This document shows, in pieces, positions 15,969 to 25,635 of a DNA stretch of 47,259 nucleotides. Both the position numbers and the translations under genes were made by a program. The DNA comes from Hoylesella buccalis ATCC 35310 (GTDB lineage: Bacteria; Bacteroidota; Bacteroidia; Bacteroidales; Bacteroidaceae), in assembly GCF_000177075.1 (NCBI RefSeq), contig NZ_ADEG01000109.1, positions 1-47,259 on the forward strand, read 5' to 3'. How positions within the stretch are numbered: position 1 is the first letter of the stretch; each line of letters begins with the position of its first letter. Under the pieces are notes generated by a model, which made no database searches, had not been told where the DNA came from, and was given only the letters and a program-made list of their open reading frames with translations.

Positions 15969-16242
15969 CATTTATAAATGAAACTAGACCTAAAAATAGC
16001 AAAAACGATTAAGCACACAGGTTTTCAAGAAAAATGAAGAAATAAGAACTATTGTTAGTCAGCTTATCAATAGACATGATTTGCAACAACATATGTTTGG
16101 ATCTTTACTACCCAAGCCGTGGTGCATGATGTTGCATCAGACTTTATTTCAAGACGACAGCAGTATATCTACGATTTATTTTCATTGAACAAAGGCTAAT
16201 TCATTCGTGAATCTTATCAGTAATTACAATTAATAACATTTT

Positions 16243-19200
16243 ATGGAAAACAAATTTAGAATTAGATTGCGAAACGGAGAAATCCGGCTCGCAGCCGCAG
16301 CGATTCTTACCTTGGCCACTCCATTGTGTGCGCTGGCAGCGAAAGGCACTATGCCCGTGCAGGCCGAGCAGCAACGACAGATTGTGGTAAAAGGTAAGGT
16401 GGTAGACAAACAAACCAAGGAAGGACTCATCGGTGCATCGGTTACCGTGAAGGGCCTGACAACGGGGGCTGTTACTGACATCAACGGCAACTTTACCATC
16501 AACGTACCGTATGCAGAGGCCACGATTGTGGTTTCGTACATAGGCTATCAGCCTCAGGATGTGAAACTCGCAGGACGTAAAGAACTCGTGGTTGAGCTGA
16601 TTGAAGATGCCAAAGCCTTGGAAGAGGTTGTGGCTGTGGGTTACATGAAACAGCGAAAGGAAACCATGACTGGTGCTGTAGCCACCATCACCACGAAAGA
16701 CCTTACACAAAGCCCTACGGCCAACCTGAACAACGCCCTGGCCGGACGCTTGCCGGGTTTGATTGCCAACCAATACATGGGTGGTGAGCCTGGTGTTGAC
16801 AGAGCCGAGGTGTTTATTCGCGGTAAGGCTACCTTCAATGCGCAGAACCCTATCGTGATCATCGACGGTGTAGAACGTGACATGACCTATCTGGCTGCCG
16901 ACGAAATAGAAACCTTCACCATCCTGAAAGATGCGTCGGCAACGGCACAGTATGGTATACGCGGTGCCAACGGCGTGGTGGTAATTACCACCAAGCGCGG
17001 ACAGTCGAGCGACAAAGCCAGCGTAAACTTCAAGGCATCATACGGATTCAACAAGGCGGTAAAGTTCCCTACATATTTAGGTTCGGCCGACTATATGACG
17101 CTGTACAACGAAGCCATGATTAACGATGCCCACATGAACGGACAATCTGCCGAGGAAATATCAAAGCTCAACCTCTTCAAGAAAGAAGCCATTGATGCCC
17201 ACCGCACAGGGCAAGGATACAACTGGGATTACTTTGATTATGCTTTCAAGACGGCTCCTCAACAAGACTATACGCTGTCTATCCGTGGTGGTAACGACCG
17301 CGTGAAGTACTTCGTAATGGCCAACTACTTTAACCAGGGTACTAACCTCAAGTACAACTCAGAAGCTACCAACGGTGCCGAGAGCCGATTCAACCGATAC
17401 AACATCCGGTCGAACATTGATATCAACATCACCAAGAACTTCTGGGCCAAGTTCGACTTGGGTGGCCGTATCACCGACCGTACCAGTCCTGGTACATCGG
17501 CTGCCACCATCGTTACGCTGGCCAACACGCAGCCTCCTTACCTGCCCATCACACTCGATGACAACGGCAACAAGGCTAATAAGAACATCTTTGCGCAGAA
17601 CCCTAACGGCGTGCTCTTTGGTACACAGCTCTATCGCTACAACATCCTGGGAGAATTGAGCCGTACAGGTTACCAGAACGAGAAGAACACTTACTTTGAG
17701 GGCGCGCTCACCTTGGGTCACAACCTCGACTTCATCACCAAGGGACTGAAGGTTGAAGGCATGTTCTCTTACGACTTCCACGGAAACCGCTGGATTATTC
17801 GTGACATCCCTTACTACCTTGAAGGCTACAAGCGACTGCCAGGCTACGCTACTTTCGAACCACTTGATGGCGTTGACGTGTACAACGACCCTACCGTTCC
17901 TTATAAGGGCGCATACGGCGGCGGTAACAAATACGAGATTGACCAGAACCGTAACAACGGTGTGAACAATAACCCGCAAGACTCGCGCTACTACGCACAG
18001 TTCAAGCTGGAGTACAACCGCACCTTCAACCAAGATCATGAGGTGAGTGCCATGTTCCTGGCCAACCGCAGCGAGCGCAACTACAACAACGATCCTTACT
18101 ACCGCTATCAGGGTATGACCGGTCACGCTTCTTACTATTATCAAAGAAAGTATCTGGCTGAGTTCAACTTTGGTTACAACGGATCAGAGAACTTCGCCCG
18201 TGGCAAGCGTTACGGATTCTTCCCCTCAGGCTCACTGGGATGGGTGATCAGCAACGAAAAGTTCATGGAGAGCACTCAGTCGTGGCTCGACTATTTGAAA
18301 CTGAGAGCATCTTACGGATTGGTAGGTAGCGACATGTTGCCTAGCGACCGCTTTGCATACCTGGCTTACTATGGTGGTGCCAACGGTTACAACTTTGGTC
18401 CTAACCTCAACACCGGAATCGGTGGTAACCGAGAGGCCCGCCTTGCCAGCACTGCCCTGACATGGGAAAAGGCCAAAAAACTGAACCTTGGTTTCGATAT
18501 CACCATGCTGCAACAGCGACTCAACTTCAGCTTCGACTTCTTCATCGAGAAGCGCTACGACATCCTCACCAGCCTCAACACCGGCGCAGGTGCCGATATC
18601 CAGCGACTCAACTTCCCAGCCATCGTAGGTGCGTCGGCTCCATGGATTAATTCTAGTAAAATTAAGAATCAAGGTATCGACTTCGAACTGACATGGCAAG
18701 ACAAGATTGGACGCGACTTCAGATATTACATCAAGCCCAACTTTACCTTTGCCCGCAACAAGATTGAGTTCACCAACGAAATCAACTGGGGCGACAACAC
18801 TTGGCGCCAGGCCACCGGCAAACCCATGTACAGCAACTTTACTTATGTGTTCGACCACTTCGTTGCTGACCAGGCTGAAGCCGATGCCCTCAACGCCTCT
18901 GGCATCCAGGGTTCGTTTGGCAAGCTGATACCTGGTGATGTGGTATACAAGGATATGAACAACGACAAGGTGATAGACGACAAAGACCGCGCTGCTCAAG
19001 GTTATCCACGCAGCCCCGAGATTATGTTTGGTATCCCCGTAGGCATCACATACAAGGGATTCGACTTCAGCGTGTTGTTCCAGGGTGCAGCCAACTCTTC
19101 TGTTCTGTTGAATGGCGCAGCTGTGTACGACTTCCCTAACTTCGACAACGACAAACTGGGTAAGGTAAAACCGCTGCACATGAACAGATGGACACCAGAA

Positions 19201-19509
19201 ACCGCAGCCACAGCCAAATATCCTGCACTGCACCTGGGTACACACAACAATAACAAAAACTCTCGCAACAGTCTCTTCCTCTATGACGCCAGCTATATGC
19301 GTCTGAAGAACCTGGAGATAGGCTACTCGCTGCCTCACAGCATCATCAAGATTGCCAACCTGCAGCAGGTACGCTTCTACATCCAAGGCCAGAACCTCTT
19401 CACGTGGGATAAGCTCGACGATGTTGACGTAGACCCCGAAACCAGCAGCAACGGTACCTGGTATCCTATCCAGAAGACCTTCAACTTTGGTGTTAATATA
19501 ACATTCTAA
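16243..19509 (+). CDS. SusC/RagA-type TonB-linked outer-membrane transporter
   Basis: A 1088-residue TonB-dependent importer. A basic start and hydrophobic signal (LAAAAILTLATPLCALAA) precede a CarboxypepD_reg-like domain (VKGKVVDKQTKEGLIGASVT). Then come a TonB-box-like segment (LEEVVAVGYMKQRKETMTGA), the plug (NALAGRLPGLIANQ, then PIVIIDGVERDM and FTILKDASATAQYGIRGANG), and a ~850-residue barrel. It works with the SusD-like lipoprotein 20 bp downstream, which acts as the lid. No regulator, SusE/F gene or enzyme follows, so the substrate (glycan or peptide) is unknown. Confidence 0.95.
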   Translation: MENKFRIRLRNGEIRLAAAAILTLATPLCALAAKGTMPVQAEQQRQIVVKGKVVDKQTKEGLIGASVTVKGLTTGAVTDINGNFTINVPYAEATIVVSYIGYQPQDVKLAGRKELVVELIEDAKALEEVVAVGYMKQRKETMTGAVATITTKDLTQSPTANLNNALAGRLPGLIANQYMGGEPGVDRAEVFIRGKATFNAQNPIVIIDGVERDMTYLAADEIETFTILKDASATAQYGIRGANGVVVITTKRGQSSDKASVNFKASYGFNKAVKFPTYLGSADYMTLYNEAMINDAHMNGQSAEEISKLNLFKKEAIDAHRTGQGYNWDYFDYAFKTAPQQDYTLSIRGGNDRVKYFVMANYFNQGTNLKYNSEATNGAESRFNRYNIRSNIDINITKNFWAKFDLGGRITDRTSPGTSAATIVTLANTQPPYLPITLDDNGNKANKNIFAQNPNGVLFGTQLYRYNILGELSRTGYQNEKNTYFEGALTLGHNLDFITKGLKVEGMFSYDFHGNRWIIRDIPYYLEGYKRLPGYATFEPLDGVDVYNDPTVPYKGAYGGGNKYEIDQNRNNGVNNNPQDSRYYAQFKLEYNRTFNQDHEVSAMFLANRSERNYNNDPYYRYQGMTGHASYYYQRKYLAEFNFGYNGSENFARGKRYGFFPSGSLGWVISNEKFMESTQSWLDYLKLRASYGLVGSDMLPSDRFAYLAYYGGANGYNFGPNLNTGIGGNREARLASTALTWEKAKKLNLGFDITMLQQRLNFSFDFFIEKRYDILTSLNTGAGADIQRLNFPAIVGASAPWINSSKIKNQGIDFELTWQDKIGRDFRYYIKPNFTFARNKIEFTNEINWGDNTWRQATGKPMYSNFTYVFDHFVADQAEADALNASGIQGSFGKLIPGDVVYKDMNNDKVIDDKDRAAQGYPRSPEIMFGIPVGITYKGFDFSVLFQGAANSSVLLNGAAVYDFPNFDNDKLGKVKPLHMNRWTPETAATAKYPALHLGTHNNNKNSRNSLFLYDASYMRLKNLEIGYSLPHSIIKIANLQQVRFYIQGQNLFTWDKLDDVDVDPETSSNGTWYPIQKTFNFGVNITF

Positions 19510-19529
19510 TCTATTATTGAAATACAATT

Positions 19530-21458
19530 ATGAAAAAGCTATATAGTTCATTATTCATGTTAGGAATATTCCTGACATTGGTCGGATGTAGCGAAAGTTT
19601 CCTTGATAAGGAAGAAGACGACAAGAAGTCTGAAGCAGACGTCTACACCCGATACGAGGAAGTTAACAAGAACGTAGCCACCGCCTACTGGAACGCCCGG
19701 TACGCCATGCGTCCGTTGGTATGGCTCGAGCACTTCTCTTCTTCAGTCATCACAGACGAGTGCGAGGCATCCAATGTGGAAGGCAACATCGGTAACCGAT
19801 ACAACCAAGGCGACTGGAACCCTAACGCCAACTTCCCAGGCAACAACCGCCAGTTCTGGAACAGCATGTTTGCGGCCATTCGCCACATCAACCTGACACT
19901 GGAAGGCATCGAGAAGTACAAGACACCTGACAACCCGCTTAGCCCGGGCGACCTGGATAAGCGCATCGGTGAGCTTTACTTCCTTCGCGGATACATGCAC
20001 CTGAGACTGATGACACTCTACGGAGAAATACCTTATATCGACCACAGCATCCCCACAAACGACAAGATGGAATTCAAGCAGGAAAGCGTGCACGCCGTGG
20101 TTGACAAGATTGTGGCCGACGCCGAAGCAGCATACGCTAAGGTGGCAGAAATGTATAACCGCAGCGACGAACACTTTGGACGCGTAGACAAAGGTGCCTG
20201 TCTCGGCCTCATTGCCATTGCGCGATGGATGGCCGCCACACCACTGTACAACGGCGCCAAGGAACATGGGTACGAGGGCAACCGCGTATTTGAAAGCGAA
20301 TATACTTACAAGGCCGAACGCTGGACTGCTGCCAAAGATGCAGCCAAGAAGGTAATCGACTTTAGAGTAAACGGTGCTCCACGCTACAGCCTCTATACCA
20401 AGTACGACGCACACGACTTTCAGGACGACGGCAACCGCAACCTCAATGGGTCACTGCTCTACCACCGCCTGTGGGATATGTTCTACGACCTGGATGGCAT
20501 GCAGACCGAAGGCGTGTTCTTCGTAACACGCGACAAGAACAACTGGTGGCAAGGCGACCAGTACGCTCCAAGCCGTGGTGGTGGCTCACGCCAGCAGCCC
20601 GTGCAAGAGCAGGTAGACGAGTATGAATACATGGCACCCGATGGCTACGGATATCCCGTATACAGCCAGGAGGCACGCAACGCAGGATACGACGATGCCA
20701 ACCCATATGTAAAGCGCGACCCACGCTTCTACCGTGACATCATCTACCATGGTGCTCCTTATCGTGACAACGGTAACCACGCACGCCCCATGAACACCGC
20801 CGAGGGATCTGACCAGATCAATGCCAACAACGCAACCACAACGGGTTACTACCTGCGCAAGTTCATGAAAGACGGATACAACAAGAGCGGTGGATTCGAC
20901 ATCCACTCACCAGCCATCTGGCGCTTGCCCGAATTTATCTACATCTACGCAGAGGCTGTAAACGAGACCAGCGGACCTAACCAAGAAATCTACGACATGA
21001 TTAATAAGGTACGTGCCCGCTCGTTCATGAGTCCGATGCCACCGGCAACCATGACCAACAAGAAGCTGATGCGCGAATACATCAAACGCGAGCGCCGCGT
21101 AGAGTTCTTCTACGAGAACAAACGTCCATTCGAGTGCCGTCTGTACCTCGAACCATCTTCTAAGGAAGAATTGGCAAAAGAGAAGATTTTCTTGTCATTA
21201 GGAGCCGACAACACACAGCGCTCTATCAACTATTGGAAGCAGCACAAGGGTGCTTATCCTAAGTGCCAACGCATGATTAACGGCATGCGCCCCGTAGAAG
21301 ATCCAGCCGGTAAGATAGAGATCAATGGCAAACACTATCGCATGGAACGCTTCTGCAAGGAAGAGCGTACATTCGAGACACCGAAGCACTATCTATTCCC
21401 AATCCAGAACACCGAGCTGAACGTTTGCCCAACACTCGTTCAGAACCCAGGCTGGTAA
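19530..21458 (+). CDS. SusD/RagB-family nutrient-binding outer-membrane lipoprotein
   Basis: A 642-residue surface lipoprotein that caps the SusC barrel. The signal KKLYSSLFMLGIFLTLVGC ends in a lipobox with Cys20, followed by SESFLDKEE, the classic start of mature SusD proteins. TPR-like helices (GELYFLRGYMHLRLMTLYGE) and the C-terminal SusD region (YIKRERRVEFFYENKRPFEC) are clear. A terminator follows at 21505-21545, closing a two-gene unit. Confidence 0.95.
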   Translation: MKKLYSSLFMLGIFLTLVGCSESFLDKEEDDKKSEADVYTRYEEVNKNVATAYWNARYAMRPLVWLEHFSSSVITDECEASNVEGNIGNRYNQGDWNPNANFPGNNRQFWNSMFAAIRHINLTLEGIEKYKTPDNPLSPGDLDKRIGELYFLRGYMHLRLMTLYGEIPYIDHSIPTNDKMEFKQESVHAVVDKIVADAEAAYAKVAEMYNRSDEHFGRVDKGACLGLIAIARWMAATPLYNGAKEHGYEGNRVFESEYTYKAERWTAAKDAAKKVIDFRVNGAPRYSLYTKYDAHDFQDDGNRNLNGSLLYHRLWDMFYDLDGMQTEGVFFVTRDKNNWWQGDQYAPSRGGGSRQQPVQEQVDEYEYMAPDGYGYPVYSQEARNAGYDDANPYVKRDPRFYRDIIYHGAPYRDNGNHARPMNTAEGSDQINANNATTTGYYLRKFMKDGYNKSGGFDIHSPAIWRLPEFIYIYAEAVNETSGPNQEIYDMINKVRARSFMSPMPPATMTNKKLMREYIKRERRVEFFYENKRPFECRLYLEPSSKEELAKEKIFLSLGADNTQRSINYWKQHKGAYPKCQRMINGMRPVEDPAGKIEINGKHYRMERFCKEERTFETPKHYLFPIQNTELNVCPTLVQNPGW

Positions 21459-21504
21459 CAGAAAGGCCAATAGGCTAAAGGAAGAATAAGATAAGATTAG
21501 ATAG

Positions 21505-21545
21505 GGAGTGAAGGAGAGCAACATCTCTTCTTCGCTCCTTTTGTT
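21505..21545 (+). terminator. Terminator of the SusC/SusD unit
   Basis: GGAGTGAAGGAGAG pairs with CTCTTCTTCGCTCC through a 14-bp stem containing G-T pairs, followed by a T-rich run. Confidence 0.75.
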
Positions 21546-21579
21546 TATTTTTCCTCAACGCAGAAGCCAGATGGTTTTT

Positions 21580-21612
21580 CTTGCTTTTATTTGCAAAAAA
21601 TATTTATCTTTG
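21580..21612 (+). promoter_or_regulatory. Promoter of lipA
   Basis: CTTG (21580-21583), a 21-nt spacer and TATCTTTG (21605-21612). It lies downstream of in-frame earlier ATGs and so supports the lipA start at 21658. Confidence 0.65.
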
Positions 21613-21657
21613 CATACAGCAATATGGCGGGATAAACCTGCTGAACAAAGACATCAC

Positions 21658-22581
21658 ATGGACAAAACACAACGAAAACCTATATTAAGGAAGCCTCGCT
21701 GGCTGTACACCCAGATAGAGGGTGGAGAGAAATACGGCATGGTGGAAGACACCATCGCACAAAACGGACTGCACACCATTTGCAGCAGTGGCAAATGCCC
21801 TAACAGGGGACACTGCTGGAAACACGGCACGGCCACCTTCATGATTTTAGGTGACCGCTGCACGCGTGCCTGCCGCTTCTGCGCCACGATGACGGGGCAT
21901 CCACTGCCACCCGATGGCACGGAACCGATAAAGATTGCCCGATCGGTGAAGGCGATGGGACTGAAACATGCCGTGATTACCTCGGTCGACCGTGACGACC
22001 TGCCCGACAAGGGGGCGGCTCATTGGGCGGAAACCATCCGGGAGGTGCGCCGCCTGTGTCCCAACACCATCATCGAAATACTCATTCCCGACTACCGGGG
22101 CCAAGAGCTTCAAACCGTGCTGGACGCCAAACCAGACATCGTGGGACATAACCTGGAAACGGTTGAGCGACTTACACCATCCGTCCGCAGCCGGGCTACC
22201 TATCGCAACAGTATGGCAGTGCTGCAAGAGATTGCCGCGGCCGGATTCATCGCCAAGACAGGCATCATGGTGGGACTGGGCGAACAGCCCGACGAGGTGA
22301 CGCAGTTGCTGCGCGAAGCTCGTGAGGCGGGCTGTCGCATGCTGACCATCGGACAGTACCTGCAACCCTCATCCGCCCAGCTTGACGTGGTGGAGTACGT
22401 TCATCCCGACACTTTCGCCCTGTACAAACAACAGGCATTGGAATTGGGCTTCGACCATGTTGAGAGCGGTCCGCTGGTGCGCTCATCGTACATGGCCGAG
22501 CAATCGTTCGTGAGCATGATGGTCAAGAGCAACGAAACGCACAGCGATGCCCCACAAGCGTCTGCGAACAGACAAGCGTGA
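21658..22581 (+). CDS. lipA: Lipoyl synthase
   Basis: LipA is a radical-SAM enzyme that inserts two sulfurs into octanoyl groups on lipoyl domains. The 307 residues include the auxiliary cluster motif C-x4-C-x5-C (CSSGKCPNRGHC), the radical-SAM motif C-x3-C-x2-C (CTRACRFC) and the C-terminal RSSY ligand (GPLVRSSYMAEQ). The start at 21658 gives the normal length and follows the promoter. The gene for beta-carbonic anhydrase begins 64 bp on, probably in the same transcript. No lipB is in the window. Confidence 0.95.
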   Translation: MDKTQRKPILRKPRWLYTQIEGGEKYGMVEDTIAQNGLHTICSSGKCPNRGHCWKHGTATFMILGDRCTRACRFCATMTGHPLPPDGTEPIKIARSVKAMGLKHAVITSVDRDDLPDKGAAHWAETIREVRRLCPNTIIEILIPDYRGQELQTVLDAKPDIVGHNLETVERLTPSVRSRATYRNSMAVLQEIAAAGFIAKTGIMVGLGEQPDEVTQLLREAREAGCRMLTIGQYLQPSSAQLDVVEYVHPDTFALYKQQALELGFDHVESGPLVRSSYMAEQSFVSMMVKSNETHSDAPQASANRQA

Positions 22582-22645
22582 AGGAGGCGAACGTGCCTAT
22601 GAACACAAATTCTTTGAAACCCTAACAAACATCAGAAACACCTAT

Positions 22646-23191
22646 ATGATTGACGACATTCTGACCTTCAACAAACAATTCGTAGCCAAAAAAGAATACG
22701 AGAAGTACATCACAACGGGGCAACCCGACCGCAAGCTGGCCGTACTGAGCTGCATGGACACGCGCCTGACCGAATTGCTGCCAAAGGCGATGGGACTGAA
22801 AAACGGCGACGCCAAGTTCATCAAGGTGGCCGGCGGCACAATGCTATCTCCCTACGACACGGTGATGCGCTCACTGCTGGTGGCCATCTACGAGCTCGGC
22901 TGCGAAGAGGTGATGGTGATTCACCACACCAACTGTGGCCTGTGCAACATGCACGCCAACCATTTCATCGAGCTGATGCGGCAGCGCGGCATCAAAGAGG
23001 AGGCGCTGGCCGAGGCATCCAAGTACACCGATCTGGAGAGATACCTCGGTGGCTTTCCAGACATCGAGGAAGACGTGCGCCTCACGGTGACAGCCATCAG
23101 GCGACATCCCTTGATACCGCGCAGCGTCATAGTACGCGGCTTCATCATTGATTCGGAAACCGGACAGCTCACAGAGATAGAGAAATACTAA
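22646..23191 (+). CDS. Beta-class carbonic anhydrase
   Basis: Interconverts CO2 and bicarbonate. The 181-residue protein from ATG 22646 is the short clade of beta-CA. Zinc ligands and catalytic dyad are visible as SCMDTRL (Cys36, Asp38, Arg40) and the HHTNCGLC segment. AGGTMLSPYDTVMRSLLVAI is the conserved helix. Earlier in-frame ATGs overlap the lipA 3' end and are less likely. Bicarbonate supply fits a capnophilic anaerobe. Confidence 0.88.
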   Translation: MIDDILTFNKQFVAKKEYEKYITTGQPDRKLAVLSCMDTRLTELLPKAMGLKNGDAKFIKVAGGTMLSPYDTVMRSLLVAIYELGCEEVMVIHHTNCGLCNMHANHFIELMRQRGIKEEALAEASKYTDLERYLGGFPDIEEDVRLTVTAIRRHPLIPRSVIVRGFIIDSETGQLTEIEKY

Positions 23192-23251
23192 CACATCAAA
23201 CACGCGAAGCGGAACGGATGGACAAAACAACGTAATATTAAAATAATCTTT

Positions 23252-25066
23252 ATGAACACAAGGATGCTCCTACTGGCCATAACGCTGGCCGGCAGTTTGA
23301 CAATACATGCCAAGGACAACGACCAGGCACCCGCACCGGTGATGCCCATCCCCACCGAGCATCAGGTGAGGTGGCAACAGATGGAGACATACGCCTTCGT
23401 CCATTTTGGCCTGAACACCTTCAACGACCGCGAATGGGGATACGGCGACTGCAAATTGGAAACCTTCAACCCCACCAGGCTCGATTGCGAACAATGGGCG
23501 CAAACCTTTGTCAAGGCAGGTCTGAAGGGTGTAATCATCACCGCCAAGCATCACGACGGCTTCTGTCTGTGGCCCACCAACTACACCGACTACAGCATAC
23601 GCAACACGCCTTACAAGGACGGAAAGGGCGACGTGGTGGGCGAGCTGGCTGCGGCATGCAAGAAGTACGGACTGAAGTTTGGCGTGTACCTCTCACCCTG
23701 GGACAGGCATCAGGCTTTCTACGGCACACCGTTTTATGTAGACTACTTCTACCACCAGCTGCGTGAGCTGTTCACACGCTACGGCGACATCTTCGAGATT
23801 TGGTTCGATGGAGCCAACGGTGGCGACGGATGGTATGGCGGTGCCAAGGACACGCGGACCATTGACCGCCGCACCTACTACCAATACGATCGCGCCTACA
23901 AGCTGATTGACGAACTGCAACCGCAGTGCATCGTGTTCTCAGATGGCGGACCGGGCTGTCGGTGGGTGGGCAACGAGCGGGGATATGCGCATGCCACCAA
24001 CTGGTCGTTCTTGCGCCAGGGCGAGGTCTTCCCTGGTTATGAGAAATATTACGAACTGCAACAGGGACATGCCGATGGCAACCAATGGGTGCCGGCAGAG
24101 TGCGACGTGTCCATCCGACCGGGCTGGTTTTACCATGAGCGCGAGGACAACAAGGTGAAATCGGTAGACCATCTCACCGACCTTTATTATCGCAGTGTGG
24201 GACACAACGCCAACTTACTCATCAACTTCCCTGTCAATAAGGAGGGGCGCATTCATCCCACCGACTCGGCCCGCATCATCGCCATGCATCAACGGGTGAC
24301 GAACGAACTGGCGGACAACCTCCTGCGGGGCGCTCGCATCAAAGCGTCTGAAGAGCGAGGAAGACGGTTTGGCGTGAAGGCCCTCACCGACAACCGCTTT
24401 GACACCTATTGGGCCACCCATGACAGTGTGCGCAGTGCCACGCTCAGCATCCGCTTCCGCCGTGCCACAAGGCTCAACCGCCTGCTGCTGCAAGAGTACA
24501 TTCCGCTGGGACAGCGCGTGAAGAGCTTCACCGTGGAGTACCGCTCGGGCAAGCAGTGGCTACCCATCCGGCTCAACGAAGAGACTACCACCATTGGCTA
24601 CAAACGACTGCTGCGATTCAAGCCTATCACCACTCGGCAGCTGCGCATCCGCTTTAACGATGCGCGGGGATGCCTCTGCATCAGTGAGATAGGCGCTTAC
24701 CACGCTCCCAACGCCCAAGAAAGTTTCGAGTTGAAGGAAGCCGATTTGAAAGGTTATGCGTTTACCCAGGTGTCCGGCACGGCAGAGAATGAGGTGCTGA
24801 TGGATTTAGGACAGAGCCGCACCGTGAGCGCACTACATTATCAGCCGGCGCAAAAGGGCATCGCAACCCATTACGAGATTCTCGTTGGTGCCGACCCTTC
24901 ACAGTTGCGAACCCTCACCACGGGCGAATTCTCAAATATCCGCAACAACCCAATCCGACAGGATGTATACCTCACCCCCACCCATGCCCGTTACATCATG
25001 TTGCGTGCCCTTCGAATAGTAGACGACAGCAAGCGCCTACTGTTCGACAAGCTGGTGGTGAGATAG
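23252..25066 (+). CDS. GH29 alpha-L-fucosidase with C-terminal discoidin-like domain
   Basis: A 604-residue secreted or periplasmic glycosidase that removes alpha-L-fucose from glycans such as mucin. The signal peptide is within residues 1-20. The GH29 barrel spans about 35-330, with HFGLNTF, AKHHDGFCLW, LKFGVYLSPWDRH and the nucleophile Asp186 in IWFDGANGGDGW. A region about 345-480 (FGVKALTDNRFDTYWATHDS) looks like an F5/8-type C domain, and a further beta domain ends the protein. The layout suggests the GH29-B (alpha-1,3/4) type, which is inference. It stands alone, 60 bp after the carbonic anhydrase gene. Confidence 0.9.
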   Translation: MNTRMLLLAITLAGSLTIHAKDNDQAPAPVMPIPTEHQVRWQQMETYAFVHFGLNTFNDREWGYGDCKLETFNPTRLDCEQWAQTFVKAGLKGVIITAKHHDGFCLWPTNYTDYSIRNTPYKDGKGDVVGELAAACKKYGLKFGVYLSPWDRHQAFYGTPFYVDYFYHQLRELFTRYGDIFEIWFDGANGGDGWYGGAKDTRTIDRRTYYQYDRAYKLIDELQPQCIVFSDGGPGCRWVGNERGYAHATNWSFLRQGEVFPGYEKYYELQQGHADGNQWVPAECDVSIRPGWFYHEREDNKVKSVDHLTDLYYRSVGHNANLLINFPVNKEGRIHPTDSARIIAMHQRVTNELADNLLRGARIKASEERGRRFGVKALTDNRFDTYWATHDSVRSATLSIRFRRATRLNRLLLQEYIPLGQRVKSFTVEYRSGKQWLPIRLNEETTTIGYKRLLRFKPITTRQLRIRFNDARGCLCISEIGAYHAPNAQESFELKEADLKGYAFTQVSGTAENEVLMDLGQSRTVSALHYQPAQKGIATHYEILVGADPSQLRTLTTGEFSNIRNNPIRQDVYLTPTHARYIMLRALRIVDDSKRLLFDKLVVR

Positions 25067-25071
25067 ATTAC

Positions 25072-25116
25072 AAGTTGACGAGTTGACGAGTTTACAAGTT
25101 TACAAGTTAACGAGTT
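25072..25116. repeat. Octamer tandem repeat (forward arm)
   Basis: Six octamers of ACRAGTTN type directly after the fucosidase stop. The reverse-complement array lies at 25552-25630. Confidence 0.75.
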
Positions 25117-25162
25117 GATGGTTCATGGGCTGAGAGGCTCACGAGATAAACCATCAGCTCGT
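25110..25162 (+). terminator. Hairpin after the fucosidase gene
   Basis: ACGAGTTGATGGTT (25110-25123) pairs with AACCATCAGCTCGT (25149-25162) through 14 bp with one G-T pair. There is no immediate T-run, so it may be a terminator or an RNA end-stabilising hairpin. Confidence 0.5.
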
Positions 25163-25402
25163 CAGCTTGTTTGTTTATTAGCGTGTTTGTTTGCCAGCTT
25201 GTTTGTTTGCCAACTATTCTTTACAAAAACTGATAACCCATTAGCTATTTTTATTCAAGTTAATTATCTAAAAATATAATTTCTTTCATAAATTCATAGA
25301 TAAAGTTTTCCAAAACTTTTTGTAACTTATTGTATTTAAAGCGATTAACTTTTATTAACTTGATAAAAGTTTTCCAAAATGATTTTTCATTGAAATATTT
25401 AC
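25163..25402. other. AT-rich gene-free stretch upstream of nrdD
   Basis: Contains short direct repeats of the GCTTGTTTGTTTGCC type (25166-25215) and then a highly AT-rich segment up to the nrdD -7 box. No gene is seen. Confidence 0.5.
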
Positions 25403-25410
25403 TATCTTTG
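25403..25410 (+). promoter_or_regulatory. -7 box of nrdD
   Basis: TATCTTTG followed by CAAAG. No good TTTG at -33 is visible. The transcript would include ~215 nt of leader composed of two repeat families. Confidence 0.5.
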
Positions 25411-25454
25411 CAAAGCAATAAAAAAAAGATAGTAAGCAAGCACAATGTTTTCTT

Positions 25455-25551
25455 CTAGGGGCATCCTAGAAAGCTAGTGATTCTAAAAAAAATAGGAACC
25501 CTAGAAAACCTAGGAAACTAGAAAACCTAGGAAAACTAGAAATCCTAGAAA
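25455..25551. repeat. ~9-nt CCTAG-type repeat, opposite orientation
   Basis: Units such as AACCTAGGA and AACTAGAAA in the nrdD leader. It is the reverse orientation of the block at 10337-10441. Confidence 0.7.
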
Positions 25552-25630
25552 AACTTGTCAACTCGTCAACTTGTAAACTTGTCAACTAAAAAACTCATCA
25601 ACTCGTAAACTTGTAAACTCGTAAACTAAA
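25552..25630. repeat. Octamer tandem repeat (reverse arm)
   Basis: About nine NAACTYGT octamers ending just before the nrdD ATG. They are the reverse complement of the 25072-25116 units, so the two could pair in a long transcript. Confidence 0.75.
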
Positions 25631-25635
25631 AACAC

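Noticed and set aside
18232..19527. Long minus-strand open frame (431 codons) opposite the SusC gene
   Set aside because: It is the complement of a clear SusC barrel, with a composition (Val/Leu/His-rich) typical of shadow frames, and has no domain.
21508..21657. N-terminal extension of LipA from an earlier ATG
   Set aside because: It would include the SusD terminator and lies upstream of the lipA promoter; the normal start is 21658.
25072..25630. CRISPR array
   Set aside because: Units are 8-9 nt and degenerate with no constant-length spacers and no cas genes; they are short tandem repeats.
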